Source of the DNA: Demequina sp. NBRC 110051
GTDB lineage: Bacteria > Actinomycetota > Actinomycetes > Actinomycetales > Demequinaceae
Assembly: GCF_002090055.1 (NCBI RefSeq)
Contig: NZ_BBRH01000011.1
Span: forward strand, 62,001 to 126,000
Length of the DNA: 64,000 nt
Reading direction: 5' to 3'
The notes below the pieces were generated by a model, which did not search any database, was not told the origin of the DNA, and saw nothing but the letters and a program-made list of their open reading frames with translations. This document shows, in pieces, positions 1 to 8,484 of the stretch. A program made the translations under genes and the position numbers. The first letter of the stretch is position 1. Every line of letters starts with the position of its first letter.

Positions 1-300
1 GCCGTAGTTCGGGAAGGACTCCTGCTCGTGCCAGGGGAACTCCAGGCGGTGACCGCCGCCGACCATGCGCAGTCCCCAGTTGGGAATCCATCCCTCCTCG
101 CGGGGGGTGGGCAGGCCGATCAGGTCGATCTCGCGCACGGCGCGCGGGGTGAGGCCGTCGCCACAGACCTTCTCGCGCGGGAAGCGGGACTTCTCCAGAG
201 CGATGACGTCGAAACCCTCGGAAGCCAGGTAGTACGCGGCGGCGGAGCCTCCGGGCCCTGCGCCCACCACGATGACATCGGCTGTGGATTTCACGCACAT
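1..300 (-). CDS. Geranylgeranyl reductase family flavoprotein (N-terminal part, cut by window edge)
   Basis: The minus-strand frame starts with ATG at 300 and runs off the left edge, giving about 100 N-terminal residues. It opens with the FAD-binding Rossmann segment VIVVGAGPGGSAAAYYLA, then EKSRFPREKVCGDGLTPRAV, which is characteristic of geranylgeranyl-reductase-like flavoproteins. In actinobacteria these enzymes (for example MenJ) saturate the isoprenoid chain of menaquinone or other polyprenyl lipids. The surrounding menaquinone genes favour that substrate, but this is inference. The C-terminal substrate domain lies outside the window. Confidence 0.85.
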   Translation of the reverse strand, partial: MCVKSTADVIVVGAGPGGSAAAYYLASEGFDVIALEKSRFPREKVCGDGLTPRAVREIDLIGLPTPREEGWIPNWGLRMVGGGHRLEFPWHEQESFPNYG

Positions 301-479
301 AGCCTACGGGGTGTGAGGGAGTGCGTGCGCACCTAAATGCGCCGCCTCCCGCACGAAAATGGCAACTCGAGTGTTGCAAAAATCGGGACCTTGGTCCCCC
401 GGACGTCGGTCCCGGGCACCCACGGCGATACCCGACCAACGCATCGGCCGTCGTCGCGGTTCCCCCTAGGCTGGCGAGC

Positions 480-1736
480 ATGAGCATCGGCGCCACCTGG
501 GCAGGGACCCACACCTTCCACGCGAGCGGTCATGTCGAGGCCGCCAGCATCGAGCAGGTCCAGGAGCTCCTCACGGGCAGCAACGGCCCGGTGCGCGCGC
601 TCGGCACGCGCCACAGCTTCAACGACCTCGCAGACACGGCCGGCACGCTGGTCACGGTCACCGGCATCCCTGCCGACCCCGTCCTCGACGAGGAGGCGCG
701 CACCGTCACGGTCGGCGCGGGCGTGCGCTACGGCGTGCTCGCCGCCTGGCTCCACGAGCGCGGATGGGCGCTGCACAACATGGGCTCACTGCCCCACATC
801 TCCGTGGGCGGGGCCGTCGCGACGGGCACCCACGGCTCGGGGCTCACCAACGGATGTCTGGCCGATGCGGTGGCGGCCTTGCAGTTTGTGGGCGCCCGCG
901 GCGCGCTGCGCACGGTCGCGCGCGGCCAGGACGGGTTCGAGGGGCTCGTGGTCGGCCTGGGCGCCTACGGCGTGGTGGTGCGCCTCACTTTGGATATTCA
1001 ACCCGCCTACATGGTGCGCCAGGACGTCTATCGCGGGCTGCCGTGGTCGGCGCTGCTGGAGGATCTGCCAGGTGTCATGGGGGCCGGCTACTCCGTGAGC
1101 GCCTTCACCACGTGGGACGAGGACACCGTGCAGCAGGTATGGCGCAAGACCCGCATCGGGGCGGGCGAGGCGCCCGGCTCCTCCTGGTTGGGCTCGCGGC
1201 TCGAGACCCCGGAGGAATCGGGGCTCGTGGACGCCGACCCCGCGCAGCTCACGGTGCGCGGTGGCGTGGAGGGCCCGTGGCTCGAGCGACTCCCCCACTT
1301 CCGCCTGGACCACACTCCCTCGAACGGCGACGAGATCCAGACCGAGTACTTCGTGGCTCTTGAGGACGGGGCCGATGCGTTGGTCGCCGTCCGCGCCCTG
1401 GCGGCAGACATCGCACCTCACCTCTTGGTCACCGAGCTGCGCACCCTCGCCGCGGACGAGCTGTGGCTGTCGGGCGCGTACCGCCGCGACACGCTCGCGA
1501 TCCACTTCACGTGGAAGAACCGTCCCGCCGAGGTCGCCTCACTCACGCCGCGCATCGAGGACGCGCTCGCGCCCTTCGGGGCGCGCCCGCACTGGGGCAA
1601 GGTCCACACCATGACGGCCGATGCCGTGGCCGCCGTGCATCCTCAGCTCGCCCAGGCGCGGCTGCTGTTCGAGGCGCTCGACCCGACGGGGCGGTTCGCG
1701 AACGCACACCTGAGGCGCCTGGGGATCCGCGCGTAG
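480..1736 (+). CDS. FAD-linked alditol/xylitol oxidase-like protein
   Basis: This 418-aa protein matches the usual length of actinobacterial alditol oxidases (AldO, VAO flavoenzyme family), which oxidise sugar alcohols with O2 and release H2O2. The N-terminal FAD-binding domain carries the family signature VRALGTRHSFNDLADT (about residue 40) and GTHGSGLTNG. The C-terminal part has the sugar-oxidase-type end, including HWGK and DPTGRFANAHLRRLG. The reading frame is open 53 codons further upstream, but ATG 480 gives the family's normal N-terminus and follows a non-coding-looking region. It lies just before menF but is not obviously part of menaquinone synthesis. The substrate could also be another polyol or a lactone. 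Confidence 0.85.
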   Translation: MSIGATWAGTHTFHASGHVEAASIEQVQELLTGSNGPVRALGTRHSFNDLADTAGTLVTVTGIPADPVLDEEARTVTVGAGVRYGVLAAWLHERGWALHNMGSLPHISVGGAVATGTHGSGLTNGCLADAVAALQFVGARGALRTVARGQDGFEGLVVGLGAYGVVVRLTLDIQPAYMVRQDVYRGLPWSALLEDLPGVMGAGYSVSAFTTWDEDTVQQVWRKTRIGAGEAPGSSWLGSRLETPEESGLVDADPAQLTVRGGVEGPWLERLPHFRLDHTPSNGDEIQTEYFVALEDGADALVAVRALAADIAPHLLVTELRTLAADELWLSGAYRRDTLAIHFTWKNRPAEVASLTPRIEDALAPFGARPHWGKVHTMTADAVAAVHPQLAQARLLFEALDPTGRFANAHLRRLGIRA

Positions 1737-1788
1737 GCGAGCGCGGCCGCGGTCTCTTCGCGCCATCGGCCCGGCGTAGGCTCGTCAG

Positions 1789-3051
1789 GTGAGCGTCCAA
1801 CCAGCCACCCCCGGTCCGCTGACCGTCCGCACCGTCGAGATCGACCACCCCGGCGACCTGATCTCGCGCCTGCCGGGGCCGGGCATCTCGTGGGTGAGGC
1901 GCGGCGAGGGCATGGTCGCGTGGGGCGAGGTCGCGAGGCTCGATACTGCTGGTACCTATCGGATCGACGAGGCCGATGCCTGGTGGCGCCGCGTCACCCG
2001 TCACGCGGTGGTGCGCGACGACGTTCACGCGCCCGGCACCGGGCTGATCGCGTTCGGCTCCTTCGCCTTCGCCGACTCTTCGCCCGCGGGCGGAGCGCTC
2101 ATCGTGCCGCGCTACGTGCTGGGCGTTCACGGCGACACCGCGTGGCTCACCGTCATCTCCGAGGACGGCGCCATCGACCTACCAGGGCTCGACGGGGCCA
2201 CCGCGAACGCGACCCCGGTGGCCCCGATGCCGCCCGTGACGATCGCCGACGGCGACCGCGAGGCCTGGGCGACGGCCGTCACGAGCGCCGTGGGGCGCAT
2301 CGGCGCCGGCGAACTCGACAAGGTAGTGCTGGCGCGCGCGGTTCCGGCCGCTGCCCAGACCCCCATCGACGCCAGAGCCGTGCTCGCGCGACTGGCCGAC
2401 GACTACCCCAGTTGCTGGACCTTCGCCGTCGACGGGCTCATGGGGGCCACGCCCGAGCTGCTCGCGCGGGTCGACCACGGCCTGGTCACGTCGCGCGTCC
2501 TTGCGGGCACCATCCGCCCCACCGGAGACGAAACCGCGGACCTCGCGCACGCCGCCGCACTCGCGCGCTCGTCGAAGGACCGCGAGGAGCACGAGTACGC
2601 GGTGCGCTCGGTGCGCGACGTGCTCGAGGCTCATTGCGGGTCCGTCAATGTTCCCGAGGAGCCGTCGGTGCTGCACCTGCCGAATGTGATGCACCTCGCG
2701 ACGGACGTCACGGGCGTGCTCAGCCACAACGCGTCGGCGCTCGAGCTGATTCGCGAGCTGCACCCCTCGGCCGCGGTGTGCGGCACCCCGACGCTCACGG
2801 CCGCGCGCGTGATCGACGAGCTCGAGGGGCTCGACCGCGCCCGCTACGCCGGTCCCGTGGGCTGGATCAACGCCGCGGGCGACGGCGAGTGGTGCATCGG
2901 CCTGAGGTCGGCCGAGGTGTCGGCGGCCGACCCCACCCGGCTGCGCCTGTTTGCCGGCTGCGGGATCGTCGCGGCGAGCGAACCCGACTCCGAATGGGCA
3001 GAATCGGAAGCGAAGCTCGAGCCGATGCGCCGCGCGCTCGGCGCGTCCTAG
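1789..3051 (+). CDS. menF: Isochorismate synthase MenF
   Basis: This 420-aa chorismate-binding enzyme converts chorismate to isochorismate, the first committed step to menaquinone. The C-terminal catalytic domain shows the family motifs in order: ELDKVVLARAV, ATPELLARV, RVLAGTIRPTGDE, SSKDREEHEYAV, VCGTPT, YAGPVGWINAAGDGEW and AGCGIVAASEPDSEW. The start is GTG at 1789. Salicylate- or siderophore-linked isochorismate synthases have the same fold, but menD, menC, menB, menE and menA within 10 kb fix the pathway. A methyltransferase gene starts 17 nt after its stop and may be cotranscribed. Confidence 0.95.
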   Translation: MSVQPATPGPLTVRTVEIDHPGDLISRLPGPGISWVRRGEGMVAWGEVARLDTAGTYRIDEADAWWRRVTRHAVVRDDVHAPGTGLIAFGSFAFADSSPAGGALIVPRYVLGVHGDTAWLTVISEDGAIDLPGLDGATANATPVAPMPPVTIADGDREAWATAVTSAVGRIGAGELDKVVLARAVPAAAQTPIDARAVLARLADDYPSCWTFAVDGLMGATPELLARVDHGLVTSRVLAGTIRPTGDETADLAHAAALARSSKDREEHEYAVRSVRDVLEAHCGSVNVPEEPSVLHLPNVMHLATDVTGVLSHNASALELIRELHPSAAVCGTPTLTAARVIDELEGLDRARYAGPVGWINAAGDGEWCIGLRSAEVSAADPTRLRLFAGCGIVAASEPDSEWAESEAKLEPMRRALGAS

Positions 3052-3068
3052 CCAGGGAGGGCAGCCGC

Positions 3069-3713
3069 ATGACCCACACCGACCACGCCCACGGCGACCC
3101 GATGACCGACTTCTCACGCGAGTCCTGGGAGGCCAAGTACCGCGAGCGCGAGGCGCTGTGGTCGGGCCAACCCAACGCCCCGCTGGTGGACGAGGTCGAA
3201 AACCTCGCACCGGCATCGGCCCTCGAGGTGGGCTGCGGAGAGGGCGCCGACGCCGTGTGGCTCGCGACCCAGGGCTGGACCGTGACCGGCGTGGACCTCT
3301 CTGCGACCGCGCTCGCGCGGGCGCAGGTGCATGCGGAGGCCTCCGGCGTCGCGGCGCACGTGGTCTTCACCGACGAGGACGTCGAGGCGGTCATTCGCCG
3401 CGACGGTCCCTGGGAGCTGGTGGTCTCGATGTACACGCACCCCTCGCAGGGCGGGCGCTGGCTCGTGTCGACCCTGGCAGACGCGGTAGCGCCCGGTGGG
3501 CGGCTCCTCGTTGTCGGTCACCACCCCACCGATCCGCATGCCACGGAGCATCCCGACCTGGCGCGATCCGCCTTCGCGGCCGAGGACGTCGCGGACGTGC
3601 TGGACCGCTCGGCGTGGGAGGTGTCCGCGTCGATCCACGAACGTGTGACCCTCGGCGACGGCGGGCACGAGCGCTTGTGGCGCGACGCGGTGCTCGTGGC
3701 GCGGCGGCACTAG
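3069..3713 (+). CDS. Class I SAM-dependent methyltransferase
   Basis: This 214-aa protein contains a SAM-binding Rossmann fold: ALEVGCGEGADAVWLATQG (motif I) followed by VTGVDLSATAL (acidic end of beta-2), and later VAPGGRLLVVGHH. The start ATG follows AGGGAGG-type purines and comes soon after menF, suggesting one transcript. The substrate cannot be read from the sequence. The N-terminal region (WEAKYREREALWSGQPN) resembles tellurite/thiopurine-type small-molecule methyltransferases more than UbiE/MenG, so it should not be taken as the demethylmenaquinone methyltransferase despite its position. Confidence 0.8.
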   Translation: MTHTDHAHGDPMTDFSRESWEAKYREREALWSGQPNAPLVDEVENLAPASALEVGCGEGADAVWLATQGWTVTGVDLSATALARAQVHAEASGVAAHVVFTDEDVEAVIRRDGPWELVVSMYTHPSQGGRWLVSTLADAVAPGGRLLVVGHHPTDPHATEHPDLARSAFAAEDVADVLDRSAWEVSASIHERVTLGDGGHERLWRDAVLVARRH

Positions 3714-3777
3714 CAACCGCGGCTACCCCGGCCTTCGGTCCCAGGCCGACCACGGTACGGGCCATTAGCGTCGCGCC

Positions 3778-4740
3778 ATGAGCGACGACACCACCTGGGC
3801 CTACCGCCTCATCGCCCCCTACCGGTTCGAGCGCGTCGAGGTGCCGGTGCCGTCGGCGCCGGGCCCAGGCGAGCTGCTGGTGCGCCTGACGGCCGGGGCC
3901 GTGTGCGGCTCCGACCTCCCGTTCGCGCGCGGCGCCCTGGTGCCCGAGGGTGGACCGCGCCAGCCCGGCCGCCCCATGCACGAGGTCGTGGGCGAGGTGC
4001 TCGCGAGCGCGCACGTGGACTTTGTGCCCGGCGACCGCGTGGTGGGCTGGGCGTCGAACTGGGACGCGCTGCGCGGGGTATTCGTGACGCGCGGCGACCA
4101 GGTGGCTCGCGTGCGCATGGAGGCGTCCGATGCCCTCGCGACGGTCGCGCAGTCCGTCGCGTGCCTCTTCACCGTGTTTGACCGACTGGGTCCGTTGGCG
4201 GGCCGGTCGGTGGCGATCGTGGGCGTGGGGCCATTCGGGCTCATGACGTCGGTACTGGCGAGGCGGCTGGGCGCGGGGCGGATCGTGGGCATCGACCCGC
4301 TCGACCGCGCCGCGGATGCCGACGGGCTGGGCTTCGATGCCCTGGTGCGCGCGAACTCCCGGGTGTGGGCCGCTGGTCTCGCGGAGGCGGACAGGCCCGA
4401 CATCGTGATCGAGATGGTCGGACACCAGCCCTCGACGGTGGCCGATGCGATGAACGCCGTCGCTCCCGGCGGCACCGTGGTCGCCTTCGGCGTGCCCGAC
4501 GACGACTGGTATGCCCTCCCCCTGCGCTCCTTCTTCCGCCGCCACGGCACCCTCGTGACGGGCGTCACGCGCCACCACCGCGCGATGCTCGAGCGGGCGC
4601 AGGACTTCCTCATCGCCGAGCCGTGGTTTGCCGAGCGGATGGTGACGGACGTGGTGCCGATCACCGAGGTCGAGCGCGCGTTCGCGGCGGCATGCGCGCC
4701 ACGGCCAGGCCAGCGCAAGGTGGTGCTGGAGGTCGACTAA
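3778..4740 (+). CDS. Zinc-type medium-chain dehydrogenase (alcohol dehydrogenase family)
   Basis: This 320-aa protein belongs to the medium-chain dehydrogenase/reductase superfamily. The catalytic zinc site is visible as GAVCGSDLPFARG (Cys) and PGRPMHEVVGEV (His-Glu), and the cofactor-binding Rossmann motif is VAIVGVGPFGLM. The four-cysteine structural-zinc lobe of classical alcohol dehydrogenases is absent, which is common in sugar-alcohol and threonine dehydrogenase-like branches. Its stop overlaps the stop region of menD on the opposite strand by 4 nt. The substrate is unknown; the nearby alditol oxidase hints at polyol metabolism, but this is only suggestive. Confidence 0.85.
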   Translation: MSDDTTWAYRLIAPYRFERVEVPVPSAPGPGELLVRLTAGAVCGSDLPFARGALVPEGGPRQPGRPMHEVVGEVLASAHVDFVPGDRVVGWASNWDALRGVFVTRGDQVARVRMEASDALATVAQSVACLFTVFDRLGPLAGRSVAIVGVGPFGLMTSVLARRLGAGRIVGIDPLDRAADADGLGFDALVRANSRVWAAGLAEADRPDIVIEMVGHQPSTVADAMNAVAPGGTVVAFGVPDDDWYALPLRSFFRRHGTLVTGVTRHHRAMLERAQDFLIAEPWFAERMVTDVVPITEVERAFAAACAPRPGQRKVVLEVD

Positions 4741-6404
4741 CCTCGCACGGCCGCCTCGATGAGCTCCATGCCGGTCACCTCAGCGGCAAGCGCGCGGGCG
4801 AGCGCGTCGGCGTTGGTGACGCGCGTGTACGTCACCCCGTAGGCGGCCGCGAGCGGCGCGAGGTCCACCCCGTGCGGCGTGGTGAACACGCGCTCCACGT
4901 TCGCCGCGGGCGCCGCCGCGTGCTCGAGCCCGCCAAAGATGGTCCCGCCGCCATCGTTGATGACGACGATGCGCACGCGCGGTCGGGTCTCGCGCGGGCC
5001 GATGAGCAGCCCGCCCACATCATGCAGAAACGTCACGTCGCCCATGAGTGCGCTGACCGGTCGGCGCGACGCGAGGGCCATCCCCACCGTGGTCGAGACG
5101 GTGCCGTCGATGCCCGCGAGCCCGCGGTTCGCCACGAGCACGGGGGCGTCACCCACCGCCCATGCGGGGGCCACCTGATCCACCGCGCGGATGGACCCGG
5201 AGGAGCCGAGGAGCGCGGGCTCGCCGGGGGTGAGGGAGGCCAGGAAGGCCTGTGCCACGGCCCGACGGTCCCAGGCGCTCGCCTGAGGTTCGAGGGCGCC
5301 GGCCGCATCGCGCCAGCGCGCGAGCCACGCCGAGTCCCCCAGGGCGAGGGTGCCGTCCGAGCGCTGCGTCCACGAGGCGGGCACCGCGCGCAGCACGCGC
5401 TCGGCGTGCCGGGGCGCCTCGCGCCAGCGCGCGCCGTGTCCGGCGACCATGAGGGCGGGGGCATCGGCGATCAGCCGCTGCACCTGGCGCGTGAGAGTGG
5501 GCCTACCCACCACCACGACCTGGTGGACCTGGTTCGCCAAGGTGCGTCCGGCATCGGCCGCCAGAAGGTCCAGGTACTGCGGGATGCACGCGTCGCCCTC
5601 GCGTGCGCCAGAGGTCGGCTCGGCGAGCAGCGGCCAGCCGTGGGCCTCGGCGATGAACCGCGCCGCGGGGCCAGCGCCGTCGCCCGCGATGACCAGGCCG
5701 CGCTCGACCTCGGGCACCGGCGCCGGCTCGTCGACGATGGGGATGCCATGCGAGCCCGTGGTGGGGTGAGCGTCGACCTGTGGCGGATCGTCCCATACGC
5801 CGTTGTCGGCGCTCAGCGGGTCGCGGAACTCCAGGTTGAGGTGCACGGGGCCGGGGGTGCCCGTCATGTCGTCCCGGTTCGGGTCGCCCAGCGCGACGCC
5901 CACGGCTTGGTTGGCGAGGCGGGCGGCGTGGCCGGGAGCGTCCCCCTCCGCGGGTGCGGCGACGTCGGCGCTCCAGCGCACGAAGGTGCCGAAGATGCCC
6001 ACCTGATCGGTGGTCTGATTGGCGCCCACGCCCCGGAGCTCGCCAGGTCGGTCCGCTGTGAGCAGTAGCAGGGGCAGGCCGCTGTGGTGGGCCTCCATCA
6101 CGGCGGGCAAGAGATTGCCCACGGCGGTGCCAGAGGTGGTGACGATGGCGACGGCGCGGGCCTGTCCTGTCGCAGCCGCTCCCCTCGCAAGCCCCAGCCC
6201 CAGGAACGCCGCGGAGCGCTCGTCGATGCGCACGTGCAAGTCCACGCCGGGCGCGCCGAGCGGCGGATTATCGGCGCCGGCCTCCGCGAGCGCGTGCGCG
6301 AGTGGACCCGAGCGCGAGCCGGGGCACAACACGAACTCGCGCACGCCGCGCTGCGCGAGCGACGAGACCAGCTCGCGGGCGAACGCCGCCGACGGGTAGC
6401 TCAC
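4737..6404 (-). CDS. menD: SEPHCHC synthase MenD
   Basis: This 555-aa thiamine-diphosphate enzyme adds succinic semialdehyde (from 2-oxoglutarate) to isochorismate in menaquinone synthesis. The N-terminal ThDP pyrimidine-binding domain has FVLCPGSRSGPLAHAL and the conserved glutamate in IDERSAAFLGLGLARG. The C-terminal pyrophosphate-binding domain has LMGDVTFLHDVGGLL and VINDGGGTIF, the metal-binding GD...N segment. The start ATG overlaps the stop of menC (ATGA), so the two are translationally coupled. It converges with the dehydrogenase gene with a 4-nt overlap. Confidence 0.97.
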   Translation of the reverse strand: MSYPSAAFARELVSSLAQRGVREFVLCPGSRSGPLAHALAEAGADNPPLGAPGVDLHVRIDERSAAFLGLGLARGAAATGQARAVAIVTTSGTAVGNLLPAVMEAHHSGLPLLLLTADRPGELRGVGANQTTDQVGIFGTFVRWSADVAAPAEGDAPGHAARLANQAVGVALGDPNRDDMTGTPGPVHLNLEFRDPLSADNGVWDDPPQVDAHPTTGSHGIPIVDEPAPVPEVERGLVIAGDGAGPAARFIAEAHGWPLLAEPTSGAREGDACIPQYLDLLAADAGRTLANQVHQVVVVGRPTLTRQVQRLIADAPALMVAGHGARWREAPRHAERVLRAVPASWTQRSDGTLALGDSAWLARWRDAAGALEPQASAWDRRAVAQAFLASLTPGEPALLGSSGSIRAVDQVAPAWAVGDAPVLVANRGLAGIDGTVSTTVGMALASRRPVSALMGDVTFLHDVGGLLIGPRETRPRVRIVVINDGGGTIFGGLEHAAAPAANVERVFTTPHGVDLAPLAAAYGVTYTRVTNADALARALAAEVTGMELIEAAVRG

Positions 6405-7291
6405 GCGGTCACCTCAAGTCTCGTCAGGCCGATGCGGCCGTGGGAGGGCAGCCAGGTGTGGGCCACGGTGTCTGTCGCGAGGAGCGCACCGGTGCCGAGG
6501 CCACAGGCGAGCGGCTCGCGGGGCAGCGCCAGCGCGAGGGCGACGCCCGCCGCGAGGCCCACCGAGGACTCCATCGCGGAGGACACGGTGATGGGCAGGT
6601 CGCCCACGCTGTCAGCGATCTCGAGCGCGCGGCGCACCCCGCCCAGCGGGTGGGCCTTGAGGATGATGACGTCGGCCGCGTGGGCCTTGAGGACGGCATC
6701 GGCGGAGCCGGGGATGCGCACGGACTCGTCCGCGGCGAGCGGCACGTCCGCGCGGCGGCGGAGGATCGCGAGGTCCTCGACGGACTCGACGGGCTGCTCG
6801 GCGTACTGGAGGCCGTGTGCCCCTCCTGCGCGGGCCGCGCGGTCCAGGAGCGGCAGGCAGCGGGCGGCCTCGTCGAGGTCCCAGCCGCCGTTGACGTCTA
6901 CGCGGATGGCGCCGGCGGGGCCCAGGGCGTCGGCGACGGCCTCGACGCGGGCGATGTCGGCCGCAAGGTCGGAGCCCCCGCCCACCTTGACCTTGGCGGT
7001 AGTGCAGCCGTTGCGGGTCGCGAAGTCGCGGGCCCGGTCCGGGTCGACGAGCGGGACGATGGCGTTGACGGCGACGGTGTCGCGCTGCGGGCTGGGCCAG
7101 TCCCCGCGCGCGGCCTCCATCGCGCCGCGCCACCACCGCGAGGCACGCTCGGCGTCGTAGTCGGGAAACGGGCTGTACTCGCCCCAGTGGTCCACGCCGT
7201 CCTCGTCACGCATGCGGATGAGGACGCCGGAGCGGCGGGTCGTGGCCCGAAAACGCGTCGACAACTCGACGGTGAAGGGCCGGAATTCCAT
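6401..7291 (-). CDS. menC: o-Succinylbenzoate synthase MenC
   Basis: This 296-aa enolase-superfamily protein dehydrates SHCHC to o-succinylbenzoate. The catalytic Lys pair is in TTAKVKVGGG, metal ligands appear in IRVDVNGGW, YAEQPVE and PLAADESVR, and the second catalytic Lys in VIILKAHPLGG. It is upstream of and overlaps menD, giving a menC-menD operon. A 104-bp inverted-repeat element occupies the divergent region between menC and menB, where their promoters must lie. Confidence 0.96.
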   Translation of the reverse strand: MEFRPFTVELSTRFRATTRRSGVLIRMRDEDGVDHWGEYSPFPDYDAERASRWWRGAMEAARGDWPSPQRDTVAVNAIVPLVDPDRARDFATRNGCTTAKVKVGGGSDLAADIARVEAVADALGPAGAIRVDVNGGWDLDEAARCLPLLDRAARAGGAHGLQYAEQPVESVEDLAILRRRADVPLAADESVRIPGSADAVLKAHAADVIILKAHPLGGVRRALEIADSVGDLPITVSSAMESSVGLAAGVALALALPREPLACGLGTGALLATDTVAHTWLPSHGRIGLTRLEVTA

Positions 7292-7316
7292 GGGCTCAGC
7301 CTACGGCGGCCGTCGC

Positions 7317-7420
7317 GTCGGTTTGGCCCACGGATGAGACCGGTGTGAACGCACGTGTCGCGTGCGACGTGATCACGCGCCCCACGGGCCCCTCCTGTCA
7401 CAACCGTGGGCCAAACCGAC
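7317..7420. repeat. 104-bp inverted-repeat element, copy A
   Basis: Perfect 17-bp terminal inverted repeats (GTCGGTTTGGCCCACGG at 7317-7333 and its complement at 7404-7420) flank a 70-bp interior. A second member with a shared 12-bp arm core (GGTTTGGCCCAC) and related interior (a GTGA..CGCG..GGGCCC..GTCAC pattern) lies at 44452-44549. The element lies between the divergent genes menC and menB. Size, palindromic ends and repetition suggest a MITE-like or structured intergenic repeat; regulatory function is possible but not shown. Confidence 0.8.
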
Positions 7421-7446
7421 GGCGGGGGCGCGGATACGCTGGCCGC

Positions 7447-8379
7447 ATGAGCGCCATTCCCGCCACCGTGTCCGACACCTTCGACGCCCAGCAGTGGCGC
7501 GCGATCGAGGGCTTCCCCGACGGCGACATCACGTACCACCGCTGGGTTGACCGGTCCGAGGGCGAGGAGCGGGACCTCCCCGCGGTGCGCATCGCCTTCA
7601 ACCGCCCCGAGGTGCGCAACGCCTTTAGGCCTCAGACCGTCGACGAGCTCTACCGCGCACTCGATCACGCCCGCATGACCGACGACGTCGCCGCCGTGAT
7701 CATCACGGGCAATGGGCCGGCACCCAAGGACGGCGTGTGGGCGTTCTGCTCGGGCGGCGACCAGCGCATCCGTGGGCGCGACGGCTACCTCTACGAGGGC
7801 ACGGCGGCCGATGCCCCCGCTCACGGCGGCCGCCTGCACATCCTCGAGGTGCAACGCCTCATGCGGACCATGCCGAAGGTGACGATTGCCGCGGTCAACG
7901 GCTGGGCGGCAGGTGGCGGGCACAGCCTCCACGTGGTCGCGGACTTGTCGATCGCCTCCCTCGAGCACGCGCGCTTCAAGCAGACCGATGCGAACGTGGG
8001 CTCGTTCGACGCGGGCTACGGCTCGGCGCTGCTCGCGCGCCAGGTGGGCGACAAGCGGGCCCGGGAGATTTTCTTCCTCGCACGGGAGTACTCGGCGGCC
8101 GATGCCGAGCGCTGGGGCGCGGTCAACGAGGCCGTCACGCACTCCGCACTAGAAGCGACCGCGCTCGAGTACGCGAAGACCATCGCGGCCAAGTCGCCGC
8201 AGGCCATTCGCATGCTGAAGTACGCCTTCAACCTCGCCGACGACGGCCTCGCGGGCCAGCAGGTGTTCGCCGGCGAGGCGACCCGCATGGCCTACATGAC
8301 GGACGAGGCTCAGGAGGGGCGCGACGCGTTCCTCGAGCGGCGCGAGCCCGACTGGACCAAGTTCCCGTACGCGTTCTGA
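7447..8379 (+). CDS. menB: 1,4-Dihydroxy-2-naphthoyl-CoA synthase MenB
   Basis: This 310-aa crotonase-fold enzyme cyclises o-succinylbenzoyl-CoA to DHNA-CoA. Diagnostic segments are FNRPEVRNAF near the N-terminus, FCSGGDQRIRGRDGY (the MenB disordered/active-site loop), VNGWAAGGGHSL (oxyanion hole), TDANVGSFDAGYG and the C-terminal WTKFPYAF typical of MenB. ATG 7447 was chosen because the longer upstream frame crosses the inverted-repeat element and has no family similarity. The gene is monocistronic, transcribed divergently from menC, and followed by a hairpin at 8398. Confidence 0.97.
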   Translation: MSAIPATVSDTFDAQQWRAIEGFPDGDITYHRWVDRSEGEERDLPAVRIAFNRPEVRNAFRPQTVDELYRALDHARMTDDVAAVIITGNGPAPKDGVWAFCSGGDQRIRGRDGYLYEGTAADAPAHGGRLHILEVQRLMRTMPKVTIAAVNGWAAGGGHSLHVVADLSIASLEHARFKQTDANVGSFDAGYGSALLARQVGDKRAREIFFLAREYSAADAERWGAVNEAVTHSALEATALEYAKTIAAKSPQAIRMLKYAFNLADDGLAGQQVFAGEATRMAYMTDEAQEGRDAFLERREPDWTKFPYAF

Positions 8380-8397
8380 CCGCCGGACAACGGTGGG

Positions 8398-8453
8398 CGC
8401 CCCATAGGACGCACAGATCTGCTCAGAGCGACGGTGGGCGTCCCATGGGGCGA
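8398..8453. terminator. Hairpin between convergent genes menB and DUF3048 lipoprotein
   Basis: CGCCCCATAGGACGC at 8398-8412 pairs with GCGTCCCATGGGGCG at 8439-8453 with one mismatch, leaving a 26-nt loop. It sits between two converging stops, so a bidirectional terminator is the simplest reading. There is no U-tract, as is usual in high-GC actinobacteria. Confidence 0.5.
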
Positions 8454-8484
8454 GCGCCGCGGGGCGGGGTGGGGCTGGCGCCCG

